DNA of 39,996 nt from Paracoccaceae bacterium. GTDB taxonomy: Bacteria > Pseudomonadota > Alphaproteobacteria > Rhodobacterales > Rhodobacteraceae. The stretch covers positions 1 through 39,996 of the forward strand of contig JAHDDY010000018.1 of the NCBI GenBank assembly GCA_020629115.1, given 5' to 3'. Position numbers and translations under genes: made by a program. The notes beneath the pieces were generated by a model that was given only the letters and a program-made list of their open reading frames with translations, did no database searches and was not told the origin of the DNA. This document shows, piece by piece, positions 32,693 through 39,996 of the stretch (positions within the stretch are counted from its first letter, which is position 1; every line of letters begins with the position of its first letter).

Positions 32693-35236
32693 ATGCGCTT
32701 CGCCCCCGCCGCCTTGCTCGCCGCGACCCTGCTGGCCGTCGCGCCCGCCCATGCCGACGGGGCCTTCCTCGCTCGCCTGCCCGTGAACGTCGCCGCCCCC
32801 GCGGTCGAGCGCCCCGCCGGCGAGAGCGCCGTCGCGGGCCTCCGGCTCGACGTTCCGCAGGGGGAGGCGGGGCGGGTGACGACCTTTGGGCACGTCTTCC
32901 GCAAGGGCGACGTGCCGCGGGGAAGGGCACTCGCGGCGCGGATCGGCGGGGCGCGCGTGCCGCTTCAGGTCGATGCCAAGGCGCGGCACCCGGACGGCTC
33001 GCTGCGCCACGCCATTCTCTCGCTGCGCAATCCCGGCGCGGGGACGGCGCAGGTCGCCCTTCATGCGGTCGCGCCGGACCGGACGGATCCGCTCGATATC
33101 CGCGCGGTGCTGGGGCGCGGCTACGACCTGTCGGTCGCCTTCACCTTCGGCGGGGGGACGGTCACGCTCGATGCGGCGACCCTGCTCCGCCAGGCCGTGG
33201 CCATGGAGCCTGCCCGATGGCTGCAGGGTCCGCTCGCCTCGGAAATCCGCATCCGGCGGCGGTTGACGCCGCAGCTCACCGCCATCTTCGATATCCGCGC
33301 CCTGGCCGACGGGGCGGTGCGCACCGCCGTGTCGATGCACAACGATTCGATGACGGAGACGAATAATCTCGACCTGGACTATGCCTACGAGATCCGCATG
33401 AGCGGGCAGGTCATGGCCGGGAACGAGGTCTCGCACCGCCGCCATGCCAACTGGCGCGAGATCGTCTGGGCGGGGGCGCCGCCCTCGGGGGCGCATGTGG
33501 TCTACGACCATCCCTACATGGTCGCCGCCGCCGCCGTCCCGGCCCACGACCCCGCGCTGCCCCTGCGCCCCGCTTTCCTGCGCCGCGCCCCCGCGCAGCT
33601 CGCGCGCGCCGACACGGCCCTGTTCGGCAACGCGCTGATCGAGCGGGACATGCGCGGCGCGGCGGCGCGTCCCGGCATGGGGCCGCTGCCGGACTGGACG
33701 CTCGCCTGGCTGCGCACGCAATCGCCCCGGGCGCGCCACGCGATGATGCAGACCGCCGCCGCCGCCGGATCGGTGCCTTGGCACCTGCGCGATCCCGCGA
33801 CGAAGGAGGTGCCGACACTCGACGCGCATCCCGGCTACTGGATGGACCCGCGCGCGACGACCGCCGCCAACGGGCACGGCCCCGTCGAGACGGCGGTGGA
33901 CGGCTGGCATGAGGATGCGGCCAGCGCGCCCGATCTCGCCTACGTCCCCTATCTCATCTCCGGCGACCGCTATTTCCTCGACGAGCTGCACGCGCAGGCC
34001 GCCGCCGCCCTCTTCGCCCGCAACCCCGCGCGGGGCTTCCGGAACGGGGCCGACGGGTCGATGCGCGGGGCGTCGGTCCTCGCCCAAGGCGGGGCGAACC
34101 GGACCCATGCCTACGCCGCCTGGATCACGCCGGACGACCATCCGCAGAAGGCCTATCTCGTCGACAAGCTGCGCGAACGCCTCGCCTGGTACGCGAACGC
34201 CTACCGCGCGGACGATACGCTCGGCGGTCCGGCGGGGGCGCAGACGGCGGGCTGGATCGCCGGAGCGGGCGCGCGCGGGACGCTCGATCCGTGGCAGCAG
34301 GACGCCTTCGCCGCCAGCCTCGCGCAGGTCTCCCGGATGGGCTTCGGGGAGAGCGGGGCGGTGTTCGGCCTGATGCGGCCCTACCTGCTCGCCCGCTTCC
34401 TGCGCGCCGATTTTCACCCCGCTTGGGGGACCGCGCCGACGCTCGTCCACGGCGACCGGCGCACGGGTGCGCCCCATGCCACGTGGGACGCCGTGGCCCG
34501 CGCCTCGCTCGCCGCCGGGGCCATCGAGGCGCGTCCCGGGCGGCAGGGGGGCGATCCCGCCGACCCGACCGGCGCGGCGGCGCAGGCGCGGGCGGGCTAC
34601 GCCGCGATGCTCGGCAGCTTCGCCGACCCGCTGATGGCCGAGGCCTACGCGGCGCTGGTGCGCAACACGATGCGGATGCAGCCGGGCTTCGGGGCGGAGC
34701 CGCGCTTCTCCATCGTGCCACTCTTCCCGGACGGGACCACCCTCGCGCTGGCCGACCATCGCGCGGTGGACGGCCGCGCCGAGGGGAGCGGGCGCAACGA
34801 CCTGCTCGCGGGCGGGCCGCGCCCGGACACGCTGCTGGGCGGGGGCGGGAACGACATCCTGGCGGGGCTGGACGGTGACGACACGCTGGCCAGCGGCACC
34901 GGCTTCGACCTGCTCGCGGGCGGGCGGGGCGATGATCGCATCGTTGCCGAGGGCGGCATCGTCATCGCCGCCGGCGGGCCGGGGGCGGATACGTTCTACG
35001 TCGGCCGCCGCGTGCAGGGCGGCCCGGCCCCGCTGGGCCGGCTGGAGATCGTCGACTTCGTCCCCGGCACCGACCGCCTGTCCCTCCCCCCGCCGCTCGG
35101 CACGCCCGCCGGCATCCTGCGCGGAGCGCGGGCATCGGGGACGGACACGCTCATCCCGCTGGGCAGCGCCGGCTCGATCCTCCTGCGCGGCATCGCCCCG
35201 ACCGCCCTGCGCCCGGACAGCATCGCGATGCGGTGA
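32693..35236 (+). CDS. Large secreted protein with PcRGLX/YetA-like N-terminal region and RTX calcium-binding repeats
   Basis: This 847-residue protein starts with a Sec-type signal peptide (APAALLAATLLAVAPAHA, cleavage near residue 22). Residues about 40-330 resemble the RIFT-barrel and beta-sandwich region of YetA/PcRGLX exo-rhamnogalacturonan lyases (HVFRKGDVPRG, ARHPDGSLRHAILSL, then RRHANWREIVWAG). An alpha-helical middle (VPWHLRDPATKEVPTLDAHP, then NRTHAYAAWITPDDHP) looks like a polysaccharide-active barrel. The C-terminal 150 residues hold RTX nonapeptides (GGGGNDILAGLDGDDTL, near 700-775) and an IVDFVPGTDRLSL end. RTX proteins usually lack an N-terminal signal, so both are unusual together. 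It probably acts on polysaccharide made by the divergent gene's pathway; the assignment is inferred. Confidence 0.75.
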   Translation: MRFAPAALLAATLLAVAPAHADGAFLARLPVNVAAPAVERPAGESAVAGLRLDVPQGEAGRVTTFGHVFRKGDVPRGRALAARIGGARVPLQVDAKARHPDGSLRHAILSLRNPGAGTAQVALHAVAPDRTDPLDIRAVLGRGYDLSVAFTFGGGTVTLDAATLLRQAVAMEPARWLQGPLASEIRIRRRLTPQLTAIFDIRALADGAVRTAVSMHNDSMTETNNLDLDYAYEIRMSGQVMAGNEVSHRRHANWREIVWAGAPPSGAHVVYDHPYMVAAAAVPAHDPALPLRPAFLRRAPAQLARADTALFGNALIERDMRGAAARPGMGPLPDWTLAWLRTQSPRARHAMMQTAAAAGSVPWHLRDPATKEVPTLDAHPGYWMDPRATTAANGHGPVETAVDGWHEDAASAPDLAYVPYLISGDRYFLDELHAQAAAALFARNPARGFRNGADGSMRGASVLAQGGANRTHAYAAWITPDDHPQKAYLVDKLRERLAWYANAYRADDTLGGPAGAQTAGWIAGAGARGTLDPWQQDAFAASLAQVSRMGFGESGAVFGLMRPYLLARFLRADFHPAWGTAPTLVHGDRRTGAPHATWDAVARASLAAGAIEARPGRQGGDPADPTGAAAQARAGYAAMLGSFADPLMAEAYAALVRNTMRMQPGFGAEPRFSIVPLFPDGTTLALADHRAVDGRAEGSGRNDLLAGGPRPDTLLGGGGNDILAGLDGDDTLASGTGFDLLAGGRGDDRIVAEGGIVIAAGGPGADTFYVGRRVQGGPAPLGRLEIVDFVPGTDRLSLPPPLGTPAGILRGARASGTDTLIPLGSAGSILLRGIAPTALRPDSIAMR

Positions 35237-35713
35237 GACCCACGGAATGGACGATTGCCCGTCTCGCGCCTCCCCCGCGATTGGACCCCGCGTTGCATGT
35301 TTTCCGCAGTCGCCGCGGTTTCGGATCGTGACGTCAGGTGTCGTGAGACATTTGCGAGCGACGGAGACGATGGGTTGCCTTGCGGTTCACCCGTTCGTCT
35401 CGATCCTTCGCGAAATTCCTTGGGGGCGGGGGTGATGCGGGCTGCTTGGACGGCTGGCCATCGAGGTCGTCCGGTTCGGAAATTCCGGCGACGAGGATGG
35501 CAGCGCCGGCAAACTCTTCATCCCTGCGGATCGCTTCGGCACCAGGCAGCGCTCCGAATATCGTAGAAAGGAATTACCACACCTTCCCGACGCCAAAGGG
35601 AATTCCGGATGCGCCGGAACATGTCACGGCGAAACAGGCACCCAGGCGTGCCCGTCTGGTCGAACAGGCCAGCGAGGCGACCTTGAGAGATATCGTCAGT
35701 CCGACATGCCGCG
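35237..35713. other. 477-base gap with no recognisable gene
   Basis: I find no convincing gene, RNA or repeat here. Several short readings exist, but none has a start with a ribosome binding site, coherent codon use or a family resemblance. The base composition is somewhat less GC-rich than neighbouring genes. The stretch could be eroded sequence at the edge of the polysaccharide region. Confidence 0.5.
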
Positions 35714-36625
35714 TCATCGTGCGAAGTCCGCCGCGACCGGATAATGGTCGCTCGGCCAGTCGCCCGCGAATTTCCGGCGCAGCACCATCGTCTCGCCGAC
35801 CTGGACCGCATCCTCCGTCGCGGCGATATGGTCGATGGCGGGGGTGAGGTGCAGGCCGCGGTTCCAGTGGAAGGTCGAGCCGGGGATGGGGGCGAAGGCG
35901 ACGCCTTCGGCGGCGATGGTCCGGGCGGGCAGGCTGCCGGCCCCCGCATTGATGTCGCCGACGACGAAGACCGTCTCCCCCGCCGCGATGCGCGGGCGGA
36001 TGCGCGCCGCGACCAGCTCGGCGGAGCGGCGGCGGTTCTCGCGGCTGGCATAGTCGAAATGGACGTTGAAGACGGTGAAGCGCGCGCCCGTCTCCCGGTC
36101 CTCGAACTCGGCCCAGGAGCAGAAGGCCGGAAAGCCGCCGTCATAGGTCCGCGCGTAGAGCGCGTCCGGTGTCTCCGAGAAGAAGAACCAGCCTTCGTCC
36201 ACCGCGCGCAGCCGTGCGGCGCGGTAGAGGATGGGCTGGGTCGAGGGGAACACCGCCGGATCGTTCGCCGCCGCGACGGCATAATCGGGGTTGTTCGCGG
36301 TCAGCCAGTCGAGCGTCAGGTTGACCGGCTGCACCGATCCGCGCGCGAAGCTCTCCATTTCCTGGAAGGCGACCACGTCCGCGTCGAGCGCCTCGAACAT
36401 CGCCTGCACGGCACCGCGCCGCGCCATCCAGTCGCCGACCGACCACGCGCCGGTCTCGCGGCCCAGCCAGATGTAATGCACGTTATGCGTCGCGATGCGC
36501 AGGGTGCCGGGCGCGGGCGGGCCGGGTAGGCGCATGTCGCGCGCGCAGCCCGCCAGCACGAGACACACGAGGACGAGCGCTACCGCTCGGAGTGCGCCGG
36601 CCCCGTTCCGCGCAAGCGCCGCCAC
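35714..36625 (-). CDS. Endonuclease/exonuclease/phosphatase family lipoprotein
   Basis: This protein of about 303 residues has a lipoprotein signal (ALVLVCLVLAGC, lipid-bound cysteine near residue 27) and then an EEP-fold domain. The motifs are THNVHYIW near the start, VVAFQEMESF (metal-binding glutamate), FNVHFDYAS, VVGDINAGAG and the ending WPSDHYPVAADF, matching DNase I-like enzymes. It should sit in the periplasm or outer membrane and cut nucleic acid or a phosphoester. The start is uncertain: GTG 36625 gives a normal lipoprotein signal, while ATG 36748 adds 41 residues that overlap the 50-codon gene in another frame. It follows that gene and may share its LexA-type promoter. Confidence 0.8.
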   Translation of the reverse strand: MAALARNGAGALRAVALVLVCLVLAGCARDMRLPGPPAPGTLRIATHNVHYIWLGRETGAWSVGDWMARRGAVQAMFEALDADVVAFQEMESFARGSVQPVNLTLDWLTANNPDYAVAAANDPAVFPSTQPILYRAARLRAVDEGWFFFSETPDALYARTYDGGFPAFCSWAEFEDRETGARFTVFNVHFDYASRENRRRSAELVAARIRPRIAAGETVFVVGDINAGAGSLPARTIAAEGVAFAPIPGSTFHWNRGLHLTPAIDHIAATEDAVQVGETMVLRRKFAGDWPSDHYPVAADFAR

Positions 36626-36732
36626 AACCCGGCGATGCCCGAGGGCTTCGGCTCCTCCTTCGGCGGATCGGCGGCGATCATGGCCTGCAGGCCGCGGGTG
36701 ATGGCTTCGGCGACGGGATCGGGAGCGGGCAT
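36580..36732 (-). CDS. Small 50-residue hypothetical protein behind a LexA-type promoter
   Basis: This short gene was found by reading the sequence. ATG 36732 follows a strong GAGGAG ribosome binding site and runs to a TAG at 36580. The product starts MPAPDPVAEAITRGLQAMI, then a lysine- and proline-rich linker (KEEPKPSG), then GLWRRLRGTGP. There is no signal peptide or membrane segment. I do not recognise it. It overlaps the start region of the lipoprotein gene by 46 bases, so the two may be coupled. A promoter with a GTTC-N7-GTTC site lies 31-59 bases upstream of the start, which suggests DNA-damage control. It may be a small stress protein, but the function is unknown. Confidence 0.7.
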   Translation of the reverse strand: MPAPDPVAEAITRGLQAMIAADPPKEEPKPSGIAGLWRRLRGTGPAHSER

Positions 36733-36762
36733 GGGCGATTCTCCTCATCGGTGACTCGCTCC

Positions 36763-36791
36763 TGTATAGTGTTCTCTTTATGTTCTATCAA
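36763..36791 (-). promoter_or_regulatory. Promoter of the 50-residue gene (sigma-70 type)
   Basis: On the minus strand TTGATA (36786-36791) and TATACA (36763-36768) are separated by exactly 17 bases. The -35 matches five of six consensus bases and the -10 four of six. Transcription would start near 36757, giving a leader of about 25 bases before ATG 36732. The -35 lies in the last codons of hisE. Confidence 0.7.
36771..36785. promoter_or_regulatory. LexA-type SOS box GTTC-N7-GTTC
   Basis: The plus strand reads GTTCTCTTTATGTTC, a perfect copy of the alphaproteobacterial LexA direct repeat GTTC-N7-GTTC. It occupies the spacer between the -35 and -10 boxes and includes the hisE stop codon (36778-36780). 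A repressor here would block the promoter. I found no other perfect copy in the intergenic regions. Confidence 0.7.
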
Positions 36792-37128
36792 GTCCCGGCT
36801 GAGCTGCCCCGGTGGTACGCGACGCCTTTTCCGCGATGCCGGAGCGACCCTCGCGCGCCTCCAGCGCAGCCAGCACGTCCGAAAGCGGCACGTCCCGCGC
36901 GGCGAGCATGACGAGCATGTGATAGAGGACGTCCGCCGCCTCGGTGGCGAGCTTGGCACGGTCGCCCTTCACCGCCTCGATGATGGCCTCGACCGCCTCC
37001 TCGCCGAACTTCTCGGCGCATTTCTCCGGGCCTCTGGAGAAGAGGCGCGCGGTGTGGGAGGTGGCGGGATCGCCGGTCGCCCTGCGCTCCCGGATCGCCG
37101 CCTCCAGCCGGGCGAGCACGTCGCTCAT
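36778..37128 (-). CDS. hisE: Phosphoribosyl-ATP pyrophosphatase
   Basis: HisE hydrolyses phosphoribosyl-ATP to phosphoribosyl-AMP in histidine synthesis. The 116-residue protein has the MazG-like helical fold: LARLEAAIRERR, SHTARLFSRGPEKCAEKFGEEAVEAIIEAV (metal-binding EE pairs in EKFGEEA) and EAADVLYHMLVML. These motifs are complete. The C-terminal 15 residues (SRTTGAAQPGLDRT) extend beyond most homologues and run into the promoter of the next gene. The start overlaps the FMN reductase stop as ATGA. HisE usually follows hisF directly in alphaproteobacteria; here a reductase gene is inserted. Confidence 0.95.
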   Translation of the reverse strand: MSDVLARLEAAIRERRATGDPATSHTARLFSRGPEKCAEKFGEEAVEAIIEAVKGDRAKLATEAADVLYHMLVMLAARDVPLSDVLAALEAREGRSGIAEKASRTTGAAQPGLDRT

Positions 37129-37661
37129 TTCCCGGCCAGCGCCGCGAGGGCGGCGAGCTGCTTCTCGACAAACCCGGTCGTCGCCGCGTCCAGCCCGTCC
37201 TTGCCCTCGTCGAAATACTGTCCGGCATTGCCGACGTAGATCATCGGCTGCGCGACGGTGAGGCAGTTGAGGTTCGCGAGCTGGTTGCGCAGCTGCATCT
37301 GCGCGCGCACGGTGCCGAGCCGTCCGGGGCTGGTGCCCATCATGGCGGTCGGCTTACCGTCGTAGACATTGGGGCGGATGCGGCTGATCCAGTCCATCGC
37401 GTTCTTGAGCACGCCGGGGATGCCGGCATTGTATTCGGGCGTCACGATGAGCTGCGCATCCGCCGCCCGGATCGCCTCGCCCACGCGCTGCACCGCCTCG
37501 GGGATGCCCTGCTCCTCGATATCGCCGCTGTAGAGGGGGAAGTCCGAATAGTCGAGGATGACCACCTCGTGCTCCGGCGCGGCGATGTCCCGGACCGCGC
37601 GCAGCAGCGCCGAGTTGTAGGATTTCGCCCGCAGGCTGCCGGATAGGCCGCAGATCTTCAT
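37125..37661 (-). CDS. NADPH-dependent FMN reductase family protein
   Basis: This 178-residue flavodoxin-fold protein has the FMN phosphate loop GLSGSLRAKSYNSALLRA, TPEYNAGIPGVLKNAMDWISR (which places the isoalloxazine) and the C-terminal NAGQYFDEGKD segment. It matches the NAD(P)H:FMN/quinone reductase group (SsuE, ChrR, YieF). These enzymes reduce flavins, quinones or metals; the substrate here cannot be told. The start ATG 37661 has an AAGGAG ribosome binding site, 17 bases after hisF. Its stop overlaps hisE as ATGA, so it is embedded in the histidine operon. Confidence 0.92.
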   Translation of the reverse strand: MKICGLSGSLRAKSYNSALLRAVRDIAAPEHEVVILDYSDFPLYSGDIEEQGIPEAVQRVGEAIRAADAQLIVTPEYNAGIPGVLKNAMDWISRIRPNVYDGKPTAMMGTSPGRLGTVRAQMQLRNQLANLNCLTVAQPMIYVGNAGQYFDEGKDGLDAATTGFVEKQLAALAALAGK

Positions 37662-37678
37662 CGTTCGTCTCTCCTTCG

Positions 37679-38449
37679 TCAGACGCGCACCGGCACCCCG
37701 CCCGCCGCCATGGCCGCCTTGGCCTCGGCGATGGTGTAGGTGCCGAAATGGAAGATGGAGGCGGCCAGCACCGCCGAGGCGCCGCCCATCCGGACGCCTT
37801 CCACCAGATGATCGAGCGTGCCGACCCCGCCCGAGGCGATGACGGGGATGCCCACGGCCCCCGAGACGGCGCGGGTCAGCGGGATGTCGTAGCCGGTCTT
37901 CGCCCCGTCGCGGTCCATGGAGGTCAGCAGGATCTCGCCCGCGCCGAGACGCTCCATCTTTCGCGCGAAGGCCACGGCGTCGATGCCGGTCTCGGTACGG
38001 CCCCCGTGGGTGAAGATCTCGAAGCGGCCCTCTCCTTCGGATTCGCCGACGCCCTTCGCGTCGATGGCGACCGTGATGCACTGCGCGCCGAACTTCTCGG
38101 ACGCCACGCGCACGAAATCGGGGTCCTTCACGGCGGCGGTGTTGATCGACACCTTGTCGGCCCCGGCCAGCAGCAGGGCGCGGATATCGTCGAGCGTGCG
38201 CACCCCGCCGCCCACCGTCAGCGGCATGAAGCAGCGCTCGGCGGTGCGGCGCACCACGTCGAGCATGGTCCCGCGCCCCTCGTGGCTCGCGCCGATATCG
38301 AGGAAGCACAACTCGTCCGCCCCGGCGGCGTCGTAGGCTGTCGCGGCCTCCACCGGGTCGCCCGCATCCACGAGATCGACGAAGTTGACGCCCTTCACGA
38401 CGCGGCCGCCGGCGACGTCGAGGCAGGGGATGACACGGGTCTTGAGCAT
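37679..38449 (-). CDS. hisF: Imidazole glycerol phosphate synthase, cyclase subunit
   Basis: HisF is the TIM-barrel partner of HisH. It uses ammonia from HisH to turn PRFAR into imidazole glycerol phosphate and AICAR. The 256-residue protein has [19 protein letters not shown] with the catalytic Asp11, the phosphate-binding [12 protein letters not shown], the second catalytic Asp in ITVAIDAKG (near residue 130), and [18 protein letters not shown] and PVIASGGVG. These cover the complete active site. ATG 38449 is preceded by AGGAGAG. HisH and hisA are not in the window. It diverges from the transglutaminase gene over 220 bases without a clear promoter. Confidence 0.97.
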   Translation of the reverse strand: MLKTRVIPCLDVAGGRVVKGVNFVDLVDAGDPVEAATAYDAAGADELCFLDIGASHEGRGTMLDVVRRTAERCFMPLTVGGGVRTLDDIRALLLAGADKVSINTAAVKDPDFVRVASEKFGAQCITVAIDAKGVGESEGEGRFEIFTHGGRTETGIDAVAFARKMERLGAGEILLTSMDRDGAKTGYDIPLTRAVSGAVGIPVIASGGVGTLDHLVEGVRMGGASAVLAASIFHFGTYTIAEAKAAMAAGGVPVRV

Positions 38450-38669
38450 GGCCCTCTCCTACCCCGTCGCGCCGGATGCGGCAAGGCATGGATGGCCGGG
38501 CCGCCCCTTCGGCCCCGGCGGCGAACCGGGTCGCCGCGTCGGTCGGCGGCGGGCACGCCGGTGTGGCGATTCCCGAGAATGACGGCTCCCCGCGCGGCAG
38601 GACGGAACGCATTCCCCGCGACGCAGTTTCTGAGCCATCACCCCTTCGCCGAGAAAGGCACCCCATCCC

Positions 38670-39446
38670 ATGGAACTCGATATCGCCGTCCGCCTCGACT
38701 ACGCCGTCGGCGGCCCCGTCGACCTGCTGCTCCAGATCGAGGCGGCGGCGCTGCGGGACCAGCGCATCCTGTCGTCCAGCTTCGATACCGGCGCGGCGGG
38801 CGAGGGATGGGCCGTCGCCGCCGAGAGCGAGGTGGGGCGGCGGCTCTGGTTCCAGCTCGGGCAGGATTTTCAGTGCCATTACGAGGCGCGGGTCGCCATC
38901 GACCGGCAGGCGACCGACCTGTCGAACCTGCCCCAGGTCCAGCCGCGCAACCTGCCCGGCGAGGTCATCCGCTATCTCATGCCGTCGCGCTACTGCCCGT
39001 CCGACCAGTTCCAGGCCTTCGTGAACGCCGAGTTCGGCGGTACCCAGGGCGGCGCGCGGGTCTCGGCATTGCGCGACTGGATACAGCAGCGCTTTGCCTA
39101 CGTCCCCGGCGCGAGCGGGCCGCAGACGACCGCGCTCGACACCTTCGTCCAGCGGCAGGGTGTGTGCCGGGATTTCGCGCACGTGCTCATCACCATGGCC
39201 CGCGCCTCGACCATCCCCGCCCGCTTCGTCAGCGTCTACGCGCCGGACGTGACCCCGCCCGATTTCCATGCGGTCGCGGAGGTGTATCTCGGCGATGCGT
39301 GGCATCTGGTGGACCCGACCGGCATGGCCGGGCCGGAGAACATCGCCCGCATCGGGGTGGGCGAGGATGCGTCGGGCGTGGCCTTCATGACCAGCTTCGG
39401 CTCGATGATGCTGCGCCAGCAGACCGTGACCGTCACCCGCGCCTGA
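38670..39446 (+). CDS. Transglutaminase-like domain protein
   Basis: This 258-residue protein contains an N-terminal beta region (about residues 1-110) and a transglutaminase-like domain. The catalytic triad is visible: Cys166 in RQGVCRDFAHV, His200 in DFHAVAEVYL and Asp215 in HLVDPTGM. The layout matches the bacterial transglutaminase N-terminal plus core family that often accompanies proteasome-like or amide-ligase genes, none of which are nearby. There is no signal peptide. It may act as a cysteine protease or amidase. The ATG 38670 is preceded by AAAGG. The stop overlaps the ThDP gene on the other strand by 14 bases. Confidence 0.9.
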   Translation: MELDIAVRLDYAVGGPVDLLLQIEAAALRDQRILSSSFDTGAAGEGWAVAAESEVGRRLWFQLGQDFQCHYEARVAIDRQATDLSNLPQVQPRNLPGEVIRYLMPSRYCPSDQFQAFVNAEFGGTQGGARVSALRDWIQQRFAYVPGASGPQTTALDTFVQRQGVCRDFAHVLITMARASTIPARFVSVYAPDVTPPDFHAVAEVYLGDAWHLVDPTGMAGPENIARIGVGEDASGVAFMTSFGSMMLRQQTVTVTRA

Positions 39447-39996
39447 AGACCGGGGCGGCGAGGCGGGCGATGGCGACGTCGAGCACGCCGGGCCGGTCGC
39501 TCGCCCGCGCCGCCTCGATGGCGGGGGCGATATCGGCGTCGCCGGATACCTTCGCGCCGTGGCAGCCGAGACCGACGGCGACCGTGTCGTAGCGCGTATC
39601 CGGGTCGAGATCGCAGCCGACGGCCCGGTCCGCGCCGTAGTCGCGGATCTGGATGTGCCGTTCGGCGTTCCAGCAGGCGTCGTTGCCGATGACGGCGAGG
39701 ATATCCGTCCCCGCCCGCGCGGCGGTGTCCAGCTCGGCCAGCGTGAACCCCGCCGTCCCGTCGCCCATGGTCAGCACCACCGTCGCGCCGGGCCGGGCGA
39801 CCTGCGCGCCGATGGCGTAGCCGATGCCGCCGCCGATGGCCCCGGACAGGCCGTTGGTCAGGCGCATCGGTGCGTGCAGGAGCGCCTGCATCCACTGCCC
39901 GAACTCGCCGCCGTCGCAGACGAGAACCGGGTCGTCCGCCCCGTCCAGCACCGCCTGCAAGGCCGGGGCGAGGGTGCGCGGATGGATGCCCGGCGC
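39433..39996 (-). CDS. Thiamine diphosphate-dependent enzyme, C-terminal part (cut by window edge)
   Basis: Only the last 187 residues are visible; the N-terminal part lies beyond the right edge. The ThDP-binding motif is complete (GDGTAGFTLAELDT, then IGNDACWNAERH). DGGEFGQW precedes it and the region RLTNGLSGAIGGGIGYAIGAQ matches the C-domain of acetolactate synthase-like and 2-hydroxyacyl-CoA lyase/oxalyl-CoA decarboxylase-like enzymes. The GNDACWNAERHIQ variation suggests the lyase/decarboxylase branch over the true acetolactate synthases. The substrate is unknown. A TTG at 39960 is only an internal codon, not the start. Confidence 0.9.
   Translation of the reverse strand, partial: APGIHPRTLAPALQAVLDGADDPVLVCDGGEFGQWMQALLHAPMRLTNGLSGAIGGGIGYAIGAQVARPGATVVLTMGDGTAGFTLAELDTAARAGTDILAVIGNDACWNAERHIQIRDYGADRAVGCDLDPDTRYDTVAVGLGCHGAKVSGDADIAPAIEAARASDRPGVLDVAIARLAAPVFRRG

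Noticed and set aside
31220-34759. 1179-codon minus-strand ORF over the glycosylphosphotransferase and RTX genes
   Set aside because: Reads in the wrong frame of the glycosylphosphotransferase and antisense to the RTX protein, with no recognisable domains.
35518-35713. Transposase or glycosyltransferase remnant in the gap after the RTX gene
   Set aside because: The reading on the minus strand gave a few plausible-looking words but no coherent motif, start or repeat ends.
1-39996. tRNA, rRNA, CRISPR array, insertion sequence or phage genes
   Set aside because: I saw no cloverleaf-like gene, no regularly spaced repeats, no transposase or integrase and no phage structural gene.

Overview
The window is about 40 kb of very GC-rich, densely packed bacterial chromosome. 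The genes point to an alphaproteobacterium, most probably of the order Rhodobacterales. Evidence is the GyrA, ParE and IF-3 sequences, a DUF6314 protein, a glutaryl-CoA dehydrogenase, an RTX protein and a GTTC-N7-GTTC (alphaproteobacterial LexA type) site. I cannot name a genus. I see no rRNA, tRNA, CRISPR array, insertion sequence or prophage.

Layout, left to right. 1-1696 (minus): a molybdenum hydroxylase operon (FAD, [2Fe-2S] and molybdopterin subunits, the last cut by the window edge) with an extra 53-codon gene coupled between two subunits. 1788-5110 (minus): Uma2-family nuclease, MFS transporter, SOUL heme-binding-like protein and a VOC protein. 5257-7452 (plus): a vanadium-dependent haloperoxidase. 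7553-10390 (plus): gyrA. 10537-12492 (minus): TetR regulator, then bioY with a DUF6314 gene. 12567-13868 (plus): purB. 13959-16893 (minus): acyl-CoA synthetase, thioesterase and HMG-CoA lyase, joined by ATGA overlaps and divergent from gcdH (16989-18203, plus). 18205-22140 (minus): a sulfotransferase-like gene, a small helical protein, parE and an SDR. 22283-23002 (plus): secreted DUF1223 protein. 22992-24459 (minus): infC and a lipid A type acyltransferase. 24701-25576 (plus): galU. 25583-29575 (minus): LOG-family hydrolase, a 5'-truncated endonuclease V and a 1018-residue ABC exporter-like protein whose ATPase motifs are lost and which carries a cyclic-nucleotide-binding domain. 29802-31226 (plus): membrane histidine kinase. 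31243-35236: a polyprenyl glycosylphosphotransferase (minus) divergent from a large secreted RTX protein (plus). 35714-38449 (minus): hisF, an FMN reductase, hisE, a 50-residue gene and an endonuclease/exonuclease/phosphatase lipoprotein. 38670-39446 (plus): transglutaminase-like protein. 39433-39996 (minus): part of a ThDP enzyme.

Most genes are housekeeping or catabolic: DNA topology (gyrA, parE), purine and histidine synthesis, biotin uptake, acyl-CoA catabolism, and envelope or polysaccharide synthesis (galU, the glycosylphosphotransferase, the acyltransferase). Items worth a second look are the LexA-type promoter inside the hisE stop codon that drives a previously uncalled 50-codon gene, the ABC protein with a dead-looking nucleotide-binding domain, the collapsed chorismate-mutase-like minigene, the truncated endonuclease V, the ATA start of infC, and the RTX protein that carries a Sec-type signal.

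All identifications were made by reading the sequence. No database search was run.
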